This document shows positions 47,255 to 55,147 of a stretch of DNA of 64,000 nt, one piece after another. Position 1 is the stretch's first letter, and the number at the start of each line of letters is the position of its first letter. A model generated the notes under the pieces. That model did no database searches. It had not been told where the DNA came from and saw nothing but the letters and a program-made list of their open reading frames with translations. The stretch comes from Streptococcus oralis (GTDB taxonomy: Bacteria; Bacillota; Bacilli; Lactobacillales; Streptococcaceae). The stretch is taken from positions 14,600 through 78,599 of the forward strand of contig NZ_JAHZPJ010000011.1 of assembly GCF_019929345.1 (NCBI RefSeq), read 5' to 3'. The position numbers were made by a program, and so were the translations under genes.

Positions 47255-48445
47255 ATGACAAAAACAATTGCAATCAATGCAGGAAGCTCAAGTTTGAAAT
47301 GGCAACTCTATCAAATGCCAGAAGAAGTAGTATTGGCGAAAGGCTTGATTGAACGCATCGGTTTGAAGGACTCTATTTCAACTGTAAAATTTGACGGACG
47401 TTCTGAACAACAAATTCTTGATATTGACGACCACACAAAAGCCGTTAAAATCTTGTTGGATGATTTGATTCGTTTTGACATTATCAAAGGTTATGATGAA
47501 ATTACTGGTGTCGGGCACCGTGTCGTGGCTGGTGGTGAATATTTCAAAGAGTCAACCTTGGTAGAGGGAGATGTTTTAGAAAAGGTTGAAGAGTTGGGCC
47601 TCTTGGCTCCTCTTCACAATCCAGCCAATGCAGCAGGAATTCGTGCCTTCAAGGAGTTGCTTCCAGATATTACCAGCGTTGTTGTTTTTGATACATCATT
47701 CCATACAACCATGCCAGAAAAAGCATATCGCTACCCTCTTCCAAACCAATACTACACTGAAAATAAAGTTCGTAAGTATGGGGCTCACGGGACAAGCCAT
47801 CAGTTTGTGGCAGAAGAAGCAGCTAAAGTTTTGGGTCGACCACTAGAAGACTTGAAACTGATTACCTGCCATATTGGTAATGGTGCTTCTATTACAGCTG
47901 TCAAAGGTGGTCAGTCTGTTGATACCTCTATGGGATTCACCCCACTTGGTGGTATCATGATGGGGACTCGTACAGGCGATATCGATCCCGCTATCATTCC
48001 TTATCTCATGCAATATACAGAGGACTTCAATACACCAGAAGATATCAGTCGTATTCTCAATCGTGAGTCTGGGCTTTTAGGTGTGTCTGAAAAATCAAGT
48101 GACATGCGTGATGTTATGGCTGCAGTAAAGGCAGGCGACCATAATGCGACCTTGGCCTATGAGATGTATATTGATCGTATTCAAAAATACATTGGTCAGT
48201 ATTTGGCAGTTTTGAACGGTGCAGATGCGATTATCTTTACAGCTGGTGTTGGTGAAAATGCCACAGCAGTACGTGGAGATATTATTTCAGGAATTTCTTG
48301 GTTTGGATGTGATGTGGATCCAGAAAAGAACGTCTTTGGTGTGACTGGAGACATCTCAACTGACGCAGCGAAAATCCGTGTCTTGGTAATCCCAACAGAT
48401 GAAGAATTGGTCATCGCACGTGATGTTGAACGATTCAAAAAATAA
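47255..48445 (+). CDS. ackA: Acetate kinase
   Basis: 396-aa ASKHA-fold kinase making ATP from acetyl phosphate, the main acetate route, also fed by pyruvate oxidase in this group. The phosphate-1 motif [15 protein letters not shown] (about 5-19), [10 protein letters not shown] (about 177-186), and [21 protein letters not shown] (about 228-248) are diagnostic. AAAGGGG precedes ATG. Monocistronic. Confidence 0.97.
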   Translation: MTKTIAINAGSSSLKWQLYQMPEEVVLAKGLIERIGLKDSISTVKFDGRSEQQILDIDDHTKAVKILLDDLIRFDIIKGYDEITGVGHRVVAGGEYFKESTLVEGDVLEKVEELGLLAPLHNPANAAGIRAFKELLPDITSVVVFDTSFHTTMPEKAYRYPLPNQYYTENKVRKYGAHGTSHQFVAEEAAKVLGRPLEDLKLITCHIGNGASITAVKGGQSVDTSMGFTPLGGIMMGTRTGDIDPAIIPYLMQYTEDFNTPEDISRILNRESGLLGVSEKSSDMRDVMAAVKAGDHNATLAYEMYIDRIQKYIGQYLAVLNGADAIIFTAGVGENATAVRGDIISGISWFGCDVDPEKNVFGVTGDISTDAAKIRVLVIPTDEELVIARDVERFKK

Positions 48446-48470
48446 CTAAAATAAGAACTAATGTACATGT

Positions 48471-48505
48471 AAAAAGAGTTGGAGAGTTTGCTCTCCAGCT
48501 TTTTT
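48471..48505 (+). terminator. ackA terminator
   Basis: AGTTGGAGAG/CTCTCCAGCT stem with TTTTTT. Confidence 0.88.
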
Positions 48506-48536
48506 GCTTGGGGAAATCTCTAAAACCTTGCTGTTA

Positions 48537-48564
48537 TTGGCTTTTTCGAAAAATATGGTATAAT
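48537..48564 (+). promoter_or_regulatory. rnpA-yidC-jag promoter
   Basis: TTGGCT (48537-48542), 16-bp spacer, TATAAT (48559-48564). Confidence 0.7.
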
Positions 48565-48593
48565 AGTAGTAATTTAATAGATGGAGTTGAGTT

Positions 48594-48965
48594 TTGAAGA
48601 AAAACTTTCGTGTAAAAAGAGAGAAAGATTTTAAGGCGATTTTCAAAGACGGAACAAGTTTTGCTAATCGAAAATTTGTTGTCTACCAATTGGAAAACCA
48701 GCAAAACCATTTTCGAGTAGGACTGTCCGTCAGCAAAAAGCTGGGGAATGCAGTTACCAGAAATCAAATTAAGAGACGAATCCGACACATTCTACAAAGT
48801 GTAAAAGGGAGTTTAGTAGAGCATGTTGATTTTGTCGTGATTGCCCGAAAAGGGGTGGAAACCTTGGAATATGCAGAGATGGAGAAAAACCTACTCCACG
48901 TATTAAAGTTATCAAAGATTTACCAGGAAGGAAATGGGAGTGAAAAAGAAACTACAGTTGACTAG
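48594..48965 (+). CDS. rnpA: Ribonuclease P protein component (TTG start)
   Basis: 123-aa protein subunit of RNase P, which matures tRNA 5' ends with the RnpB RNA. Family motif KRRIRHILQ... after [19 protein letters not shown] (about residues 45-65). TTG 48594 with GGAG (48583-48586) is the start giving [19 protein letters not shown]. The end overlaps yidC by 32 bp, the common rnpA-yidC coupling. Confidence 0.95.
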   Translation: MKKNFRVKREKDFKAIFKDGTSFANRKFVVYQLENQQNHFRVGLSVSKKLGNAVTRNQIKRRIRHILQSVKGSLVEHVDFVVIARKGVETLEYAEMEKNLLHVLKLSKIYQEGNGSEKETTVD

Positions 48966-49752
48966 TTTGTTGGGCTTGTCTTTAGTTGTCATGACGGCCT
49001 GTGGGACAAGCGATGTTACAGCAGATTCTACAGATATATGGAGTAAATTTGTCTATTTTTTTGCTGAAATCATCCGCTTTTTGTCCTTTGACATTAGTAT
49101 CGGAGTGGGGATTATTCTCTTCACAATATTGATTCGGACGATTTTATTGCCAGTTTTTCAGACACAGATGGTTGCCTCTAGAAAAATGCAAGAAGCCCAA
49201 CCACGCATCAAGGCTTTGCGAGAGCAATATCCGGGTCGTGATATGGAAAGTAGAACCAAGCTAGACCAGGAGATGCGTAAGGTCTATAAAGAGTTAGGGA
49301 TCAAGCATTCATCCTCTCTCTGGCCAATTTTAATACAAATGCCGGTTCTCTTGGCGCTCTTTCAAGCCTTGAGTCGAGTAGACTTTTTAAAAACAGGTCA
49401 CTTTTTATGGATTAATTTGGGAGGAGTAGATACAAGTTTTGTCCTTCCGATTTTGGCGGCAGTCTTTACCTTCTTGAGTAGTTGGTTATCGAATAAAGCT
49501 TTACCCGAAAAAAGTGGAGCTATGACAGGGATGATGTACGGGATGCCGGTACTAATTTTTATCTTTGCCATCTCTTCGCCTAGTGGTGTAGCATTGTACT
49601 GGGCAGTATCCAATGCTTATCAAGTTTTGCAGACTTACTTCTTAAATAATCCTTTTAAGATTATTGCAGCGCGCGAAGCAGAAGTACAAGCTAAAAAAGA
49701 TTTGGAAAACAGAAAAAGAAAAGCCAAGAAAAAGGCTCAAAAAATGAAGTAA
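48934..49752 (+). CDS. yidC: Membrane insertase YidC (lipoprotein)
   Basis: 272-aa YidC/Oxa1 insertase of the Gram-positive type. Signal peptide with lipobox VVMTACG (lipidated Cys23), then five membrane segments; the cytoplasmic hairpin [21 protein letters not shown] (about 85-105) and the basic tail [14 protein letters not shown] are typical. Start may be ATG 48934 or GTG 48940. Streptococci have two YidC paralogues; this is the one next to rnpA and jag. Confidence 0.94.
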   Translation: MGVKKKLQLTSLLGLSLVVMTACGTSDVTADSTDIWSKFVYFFAEIIRFLSFDISIGVGIILFTILIRTILLPVFQTQMVASRKMQEAQPRIKALREQYPGRDMESRTKLDQEMRKVYKELGIKHSSSLWPILIQMPVLLALFQALSRVDFLKTGHFLWINLGGVDTSFVLPILAAVFTFLSSWLSNKALPEKSGAMTGMMYGMPVLIFIFAISSPSGVALYWAVSNAYQVLQTYFLNNPFKIIAAREAEVQAKKDLENRKRKAKKKAQKMK

Positions 49753-49769
49753 TAAGGAGGAATCTGGTC

Positions 49770-50759
49770 ATGGTGTTATATACGGGTTCAACAGTTGAAG
49801 AAGCAATTCAAAAGGGATTGAAAGAGTTAGGTCTTCCTCGAATGAAGACTCATATAAAGGTTGTGTCCAAAGAGAAGAAAGGTTTTTTAGGCTTATTTGG
49901 GCAAAAACCAGCTCAAGTTGATATTGAGGCAATTAGTGAAACGACGGTGATTAAGGCCAATCAACAAGCAGTAAAAGGTGTTCCAAAAGAAATCAATGAA
50001 CAAAACGAACCTGTTAAGACAGTAACAGAGGCGACAGTTGATCTTGGTCATGTTGTTGAGGCGATTAAAAAAATAGAAGAGGAAGGACAGGGTGTTTCTG
50101 ATGAAATCAAGGCTGAAATCTTGAAAAATGAGAAACATGCCAGCACAATTCTTGAAGAGACCGGGCATATTGAAATTCTAAATGAGTTGCAAATAGAAGA
50201 AGCTAGAACGGAAGCGCCAGCAGAATCTCCAGAAATTGTGGATGAACAAGAGCAGGAAAAGGGGCAATCCCTAGAAGATTTAGGTTTAAAAGTTGAACAG
50301 AGCTATGATATTGAACAAGTAGCGACAGAAGTGACTGATTATGTTCAAACGATTTTGAATGATATAGATGTCGAAGGTGTCATTTCAAGCGACTATAATC
50401 GTCGCATTATCAACCTGCAAATTGATACCAATGAACCTGGTCGCATTATTGGCTATCACGGGAAAGTATTGAAAGCACTGCAGCTTTTGGCACAAAACTA
50501 CCTCTACAATCGCTATTCAAGAACTTTCTATATCACAATCAACGTCAATGATTACGTTGAACACCGTGCAGAAGTCTTACAAACCTACGCTCAAAAATTG
50601 GCGATTCGTGCATTAGAGGAAGGACGTAGCCAGCAAACAGATCCAATGTCAAATAGCGAACGCAAGATTATCCATCGCATTATTTCGCGCATGGATGGTG
50701 TGACGAGTTATTCTGAGGGTGATGAGCCAAATCGCTATGTTGTCGTAGATGCAGAATAA
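49770..50759 (+). CDS. jag: RNA-binding protein Jag/KhpB
   Basis: 329-aa protein: Jag-N domain (about 1-50; YTGSTVEEAIQKGLKELG), a long acidic linker (about 60-175), a KH domain (about 178-255, NEPGRIIGYHGKVLKALQLL) and an R3H domain at the end (about 265-325). With KhpA it binds RNA and controls cell elongation and division in pneumococcus. AAGGAGG precedes ATG, 17 bp after yidC. Confidence 0.94.
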   Translation: MVLYTGSTVEEAIQKGLKELGLPRMKTHIKVVSKEKKGFLGLFGQKPAQVDIEAISETTVIKANQQAVKGVPKEINEQNEPVKTVTEATVDLGHVVEAIKKIEEEGQGVSDEIKAEILKNEKHASTILEETGHIEILNELQIEEARTEAPAESPEIVDEQEQEKGQSLEDLGLKVEQSYDIEQVATEVTDYVQTILNDIDVEGVISSDYNRRIINLQIDTNEPGRIIGYHGKVLKALQLLAQNYLYNRYSRTFYITINVNDYVEHRAEVLQTYAQKLAIRALEEGRSQQTDPMSNSERKIIHRIISRMDGVTSYSEGDEPNRYVVVDAE

Positions 50760-50766
50760 GCAAAGT

Positions 50767-50791
50767 AAAATCAGGTTTATCCTGATTTTTT
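50767..50791 (+). terminator. jag terminator
   Basis: AAAATCAGG/CCTGATTTT stem with T-run. Confidence 0.9.
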
Positions 50792-50814
50792 GCTAGGAAA
50801 GGAACAGTTGAGAT

Positions 50815-51438
50815 ATGATAAAAGCAGTTAGAGAATACCTATCATTTGCAGGGATTCAGTACCGTAATCCGGATAAAGCAGGTGATGAACGAGAAAAAAT
50901 GCTGGAATTACGGAAAAAAGGTCAAGAGGCTCGGAAGTCTTTTACAGAACTGGCTAAAACTTTTCAAGCTAATCATCCAGAATGGAAACTGCAACAGACT
51001 AGTCAGTGGATGAACCAAGCGCAGCGCTTACGACCACATTTTTGGGCCTATCTACAGAGAGAGGGAAAGGTATCAGAACCTATGTTAGCTCTGCGCTTAT
51101 ATGGAGCTCCTTCTGATTTTGGTGTTTCACTAGAAGTTAGTTTCATTGAGCGCAAGAAAGACGAGCAAACCTTAGACAAGCAAGCCAAGATTTTAGAGCT
51201 TCCAGTGGTTGAAGGAATGTATTATCTAGTCTATTCAAATGGAGAAAGTCATAAGGTGGAGGCTACTGAGGGGAACCGTCGTACTTTATGCGAGAAGGTG
51301 AGAAGTCAGGAAGTCCGAAAAGTGTTGGTTAAGTCAGATGTTTCCCTCATTGAAAATCAGTCAGTAGAAGCGATGTTGGAGAAACTAGAAGACGCTTATA
51401 CTCGATTGTTGCCTTATTATGAGATGACGAGAGGATAA
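50815..51438 (+). CDS. Uncharacterised protein
   Basis: 207-aa soluble protein, start MIKAVREYLSFAGIQYRNPD, basic first half with EREKMLELRKKGQEARKSF, then a mixed alpha/beta part (YGAPSDFGVSLEVSFIERK, VVEGMYYLVYSNGESHKVEA). No catalytic or nucleotide-binding motif and no membrane segment is visible. I do not recognise the family with confidence. AAAGGAACAG lies before ATG. It stands between the jag terminator and the tkt promoter, so it is probably read on its own or by read-through. Confidence 0.8.
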   Translation: MIKAVREYLSFAGIQYRNPDKAGDEREKMLELRKKGQEARKSFTELAKTFQANHPEWKLQQTSQWMNQAQRLRPHFWAYLQREGKVSEPMLALRLYGAPSDFGVSLEVSFIERKKDEQTLDKQAKILELPVVEGMYYLVYSNGESHKVEATEGNRRTLCEKVRSQEVRKVLVKSDVSLIENQSVEAMLEKLEDAYTRLLPYYEMTRG

Positions 51439-51466
51439 ATATACTAGAGGAGCTTAAATTGTTTTA

Positions 51467-51495
51467 TTGCTATTCTATACATTTTTTCATATAAT
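51467..51495 (+). promoter_or_regulatory. tkt promoter
   Basis: TTGCTA (51467-51472), 17-bp spacer, TATAAT (51490-51495). Confidence 0.75.
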
Positions 51496-51547
51496 AGTAG
51501 GATAGGATGTGTGATTCATTAATCACCTCAAAGAGAAAGGAAATTCT

Positions 51548-53524
51548 ATGTCAAATCTATCTGTTAATGCAATTCGTTTTCTAGGTATTGACGCCATCAA
51601 CAAAGCAAACTCAGGTCACCCAGGGGTGGTTATGGGGGCTGCTCCAATGGCCTATAGCCTCTTTACAAAGCAACTTCGTATCAATCCAGCTCAACCAAAC
51701 TGGATCAACCGCGATCGCTTTATTCTTTCAGCAGGACACGGCTCTATGCTTCTTTATGCCCTTCTTCACCTTTCTGGTTTTGAAGATGTTAGCATGGATG
51801 AAGTCAAGAACTTCCGCCAATGGGGTTCTAAAACACCCGGTCACCCAGAATTTGGGCATACTGCAGGGGTTGACGCTACAACTGGCCCTCTAGGTCAAGG
51901 AATTTCTACTGCTACTGGTTTTGCCCAAGCAGAACGTTTCCTTGCGGCGAAGTATAACCGCGAAGGCTTCAATATCTTTGATCACTATACTTATGTGATC
52001 TGTGGAGACGGAGATTTGATGGAGGGTGTCTCAAGCGAGGCGGCTTCATATGCGGGCTTGCAGAAATTTGACAAGTTGGTGGTTCTTTATGATTCAAATG
52101 ACATTAACTTGGATGGTGAGACAAAGGATTCCTTTACGGAAAGTGTTCGTGACCGTTACAATGCCTACGGTTGGCATACAGCCTTGGTTGAAGATGGAAC
52201 AGACTTGGAAGCTATCCATGCTGCTATTGAAGCTGCTAAAGCTTCAGGCAAGCCATCTTTGATTGAAGTGAAGACTGTGATTGGATATGGTTCTCCAAAC
52301 AAACAAGGAACTAATGCGGTACACGGTGCTCCTCTTGGTGCAGACGAAACTGCAGCAACTCGTCAAGCCCTCGGTTGGGACTATGAACCATTTGAAATTC
52401 CAGCTGAAGTTTATGCTGATTTCAAGGAAAATGTTGCAGACCGTGGCGCATCAGCTTATCAAGCATGGACTAAATTAGTTGCTAACTATAAAGAAGCGCA
52501 TCCAGAATTGGCTGCAGAAGTAGAAGCCATCATCGACGGACGTGATCCAGTTGAGGTGACTCCAGCAGACTTCCCAGCCTTAGAAAATGGTTTCTCTCAA
52601 GCAACTCGTAACTCAAGTCAAGATGCTTTGAACGTTGTCGCTGCCAAGTTGCCAACTTTCCTAGGTGGATCAGCTGACTTGGCTCACTCAAACATGACTT
52701 ACATCAAAACGGATGAACTTCAAGATGATGCTAATCGCTTGAACCGCAACATTCAGTTTGGTGTTCGTGAATTTGCAATGGGAACGATCTTGAACGGAAT
52801 GGCCCTTCACGGTGGACTTCGTGTATACGGTGGAACCTTCTTCGTCTTTTCTGACTATGTGAAGGCAGCTGTCCGTTTGTCAGCCTTGCAAGGACTTCCT
52901 GTGACTTATGTCTTTACCCACGATTCAATCGCAGTTGGTGAAGATGGTCCAACTCACGAACCAGTTGAACACCTAGCAGGTCTTCGTGCGATGCCAAATC
53001 TGAATGTTTTCCGCCCAGCAGATGCGCGTGAAACTCAAGCGGCTTGGTACCTTGCGGTGACAAGTGAGAAAACACCAACTGCCCTTGTCTTGACCCGTCA
53101 AAACTTGACTGTCGAAGAGGGAACAGACTTTGACAAAGTTGCGAAAGGTGCCTATGTTGTCTATGAAAATGCAGCAGATTTTGATACGATTTTGATTGCA
53201 ACAGGTTCAGAGGTCAATCTGGCGGTCGCAGCTGCCAAAGAATTGGCTAGCCAAGGTGCAAAAGTCCGTGTAGTCAGCATGCCATCAACAGATGTCTTTG
53301 ACGCACAAGATGCAGCTTACAAGGAAGAAATCCTTCCAAATGCAGTTCGTCGTCGTGTTGCAGTCGAAATGGGAGCAACTCAAAACTGGTACAAATATGT
53401 CGGTCTTGATGGTGCAGTTCTCGGTATTGATACCTTTGGAGCATCTGCCCCAGCACCAAAAGTCTTGGCAGAGTACGGATTTACGGTAGAAAATCTAGTC
53501 AAAGTCGTCCAAAACTTGAAATAA
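51548..53524 (+). CDS. tkt: Transketolase
   Basis: 658-aa thiamine-diphosphate enzyme of the pentose phosphate pathway. N-terminal [17 protein letters not shown]; ThDP motif [18 protein letters not shown] to DSNDIN (about 153-183); C-terminal [19 protein letters not shown] (about 458-476). AGAAAGGAAA precedes ATG. Monocistronic. In pneumococcus the corresponding gene is also called recP. Confidence 0.97.
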   Translation: MSNLSVNAIRFLGIDAINKANSGHPGVVMGAAPMAYSLFTKQLRINPAQPNWINRDRFILSAGHGSMLLYALLHLSGFEDVSMDEVKNFRQWGSKTPGHPEFGHTAGVDATTGPLGQGISTATGFAQAERFLAAKYNREGFNIFDHYTYVICGDGDLMEGVSSEAASYAGLQKFDKLVVLYDSNDINLDGETKDSFTESVRDRYNAYGWHTALVEDGTDLEAIHAAIEAAKASGKPSLIEVKTVIGYGSPNKQGTNAVHGAPLGADETAATRQALGWDYEPFEIPAEVYADFKENVADRGASAYQAWTKLVANYKEAHPELAAEVEAIIDGRDPVEVTPADFPALENGFSQATRNSSQDALNVVAAKLPTFLGGSADLAHSNMTYIKTDELQDDANRLNRNIQFGVREFAMGTILNGMALHGGLRVYGGTFFVFSDYVKAAVRLSALQGLPVTYVFTHDSIAVGEDGPTHEPVEHLAGLRAMPNLNVFRPADARETQAAWYLAVTSEKTPTALVLTRQNLTVEEGTDFDKVAKGAYVVYENAADFDTILIATGSEVNLAVAAAKELASQGAKVRVVSMPSTDVFDAQDAAYKEEILPNAVRRRVAVEMGATQNWYKYVGLDGAVLGIDTFGASAPAPKVLAEYGFTVENLVKVVQNLK

Positions 53525-53530
53525 TTGCAG

Positions 53531-53558
53531 AAATCAGAGTGAAAGCTCTGATTTTTTT
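53531..53558 (+). terminator. tkt terminator
   Basis: AAATCAGAG/CTCTGATTT stem with T-run. Confidence 0.92.
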
Positions 53559-53642
53559 ATCAGCATAAAAGCAAGGTGCAATCTTGTAAAAGTAGCTGAA
53601 ATTTGATATAGTAGTCCTATGTAAAATATAAAGGAGAAAACA

Positions 53643-53963
53643 ATGAATCCAAATATTACTTTTTTAATCATGTTAGTAGCAATGATGGGCTTGATGTTCT
53701 TTATGCAACGCTCTCAAAAGAAACAAGCTCAAAAGCGTATGGAAAGCTTGAACAAGCTTCAAAAAGGCTATGAAGTAATCACAATCGGCGGACTTTATGG
53801 AACAGTGGATGAAGTAGATACTGAAAAGCAAACAATTGTTCTTGATGTAGACGGAGTCTATTTGACCTTTGAATTGGCTGCTATCAAGACAGTTTTGCCG
53901 CTTAAAGAAGCTGTGACACCAGAAGGGTCAGTTGTCAATGAAAGCGGAGTAATCGAAGAATAA
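53643..53963 (+). CDS. yajC: Preprotein translocase subunit YajC
   Basis: 106-aa Sec-associated protein: one N-terminal membrane helix (ITFLIMLVAMMGLMFFMQRS, about 4-23), then basic QKKQAQKRMESLNKLQKGYEVITIGGLYGTV, the family signature, and a soluble domain. AAAGGAGA precedes ATG. Followed by its own terminator. Confidence 0.93.
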   Translation: MNPNITFLIMLVAMMGLMFFMQRSQKKQAQKRMESLNKLQKGYEVITIGGLYGTVDEVDTEKQTIVLDVDGVYLTFELAAIKTVLPLKEAVTPEGSVVNESGVIEE

Positions 53964-53990
53964 AACGGGATCTGTCACTCCCGTTTTTCT
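53962..53990 (+). terminator. yajC terminator
   Basis: AAACGGGA/TCCCGTTT stem with T-run. Confidence 0.9.
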
Positions 53991-54010
53991 ATGAGATGAG
54001 AGGAAAAGGG

Positions 54011-54454
54011 ATGAAAAAAATAGTATTTGTTTGCCTAGGAAATATCTGCCGTAGCCCCATGGCAGAGTTTGTGATGAAATCCATAACGAGTGATTACCAA
54101 ATTGAGAGTCGTGCAACATCGTCTTGGGAACATGGTAATCCAATTCATAAGGGAACACAGGGGATTTTCCAGCAGTATCAGATTCCTTATGACAAAGACA
54201 AAACATCGCTTCAGATTCGCAGAGAAGACTTTGAATTATTTGATTATATTATTGGCATGGATGCTTCAAACGTTTCAGATCTGCGTCACATGTGTCCTCA
54301 GGAACTACAGCACAAAATCTACTCTTTTGCGTCTGAAAGTGTTCCAGATCCATGGTACACAGGAGATTTTGAGGAAACCTATGCTCGCATCACAAGTGGA
54401 TGCCAAAGCTGGCTAGGTCGTTTAGAAAATGAGAGTGACAATGGAAAAGCTTAA
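54011..54454 (+). CDS. Low-molecular-weight protein tyrosine phosphatase
   Basis: 147-aa LMW phosphatase. The catalytic loop VCLGNICRSPMAE (CxxxxxRS, about residues 6-18) is at the N-terminus, and the general acid Asp is in VPDPWYTG (about 115-122). Start at ATG 54011 (KKIVFV) with AGGAAAAGGG; the earlier in-frame ATG 53996 is rejected. It overlaps the MORN gene by 14 bp, so they are coupled. The target is not known. Confidence 0.92.
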   Translation: MKKIVFVCLGNICRSPMAEFVMKSITSDYQIESRATSSWEHGNPIHKGTQGIFQQYQIPYDKDKTSLQIRREDFELFDYIIGMDASNVSDLRHMCPQELQHKIYSFASESVPDPWYTGDFEETYARITSGCQSWLGRLENESDNGKA

Positions 54455-54854
54455 AGAAACCTTCGAAAAATATCGAGTTTATCTAACTCGCCCACGTATA
54501 GAGATTGCAACTGTCCTTCTAATCGTTATCTGTGCCGTCTCGGTCTTTCTACTAAATACACCTAAAAAAGGTGTCCTGACACTTGATGGTGGTGCCCTTG
54601 TTTATGATGGAACCTTGGTAAGGGGAAAGATGAATGGTCAGGGAACCATGACCTTTGAAAATGGAGACCAATATACAGGAGCGTTCAACAATGGAGCTTT
54701 TAATGGGAAGGGAACTTTCCAGTCAAAATCTGGCTGGAAATACGAAGGTGATTTTGTAAATGGTCAGGCTGAAGGCCAAGGGAAATTGACGACAGAGCAA
54801 GAAGTTATCTATGAAGGAACCTTTAAACAAGGTGTTTTTCAGCAAAAACAGTAG
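54441..54854 (+). CDS. Membrane-anchored MORN-repeat protein
   Basis: 137-aa protein with one N-terminal membrane helix (IATVLLIVICAVSVFLL, about 22-38) and then three to four MORN repeats (YDGTLVRGKMNGQGTMTFEN, YTGAFNNGAFNGKGTF, YEGDFVNGQAEGQGKL, YEGTFKQG), so most of it should be outside the cell. ATG 54441 is preferred; 54429 is also in frame. Its partner upstream is the LMW phosphatase. Function unknown; MORN repeats often bind lipids or act as scaffolds. Confidence 0.85.
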   Translation: MEKLKETFEKYRVYLTRPRIEIATVLLIVICAVSVFLLNTPKKGVLTLDGGALVYDGTLVRGKMNGQGTMTFENGDQYTGAFNNGAFNGKGTFQSKSGWKYEGDFVNGQAEGQGKLTTEQEVIYEGTFKQGVFQQKQ

Positions 54855-54889
54855 TCTTCAAGTTAGGAGACTATTCTCAAAAGCCAAAA

Positions 54890-54941
54890 AGAAAGCGCTT
54901 GCTTGGAAAGCTGTTTGTTTCCAAGACCTCCTTACAAGGAG
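54890..54941 (+). promoter_or_regulatory. cre-like site and two hairpins after the MORN gene
   Basis: AGAAAGCGCTTGCT (54890-54903) resembles a cre core. CTTGGAAA/TTTCCAAG (54902-54925) and CTCCTT/AAGGAG (54928-54941) form successive hairpins, without a good T-run; they may end the upstream transcript. Confidence 0.4.
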
Positions 54942-55063
54942 TTTGTGAAATAAAAAATATTTGATAAAAAATCACAATCTTTAGGAAGAAATGCCTAATA
55001 ATAGGACCAATGAAAACTATTTCACAAATTATAAAAAAACTTTGTGAAATGCATATGAAACTG

Positions 55064-55114
55064 TTTACAAAACAGAAAGAATGCGCTATAATGAATTTGT
55101 GAAAAAATTAACAA
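55064..55114 (+). promoter_or_regulatory. adhE promoter with Rex operator
   Basis: TTTACA (55064-55069), 17-bp spacer, TATAAT (55087-55092). TTGTGAAAAAATTAACAA (55097-55114) matches the Rex consensus TTGTGAAAWWWTTCACAA at 17 of 18 positions and covers the start point, so NADH-sensing Rex should repress the gene when NAD is high. Further half-sites (TTGTGAA or TTCACAA) lie at about 54943, 55021 and 55042. Confidence 0.8.
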
Positions 55115-55147
55115 AGGATTGAATCCTTGAAAGCTATGGAGGAAAAT

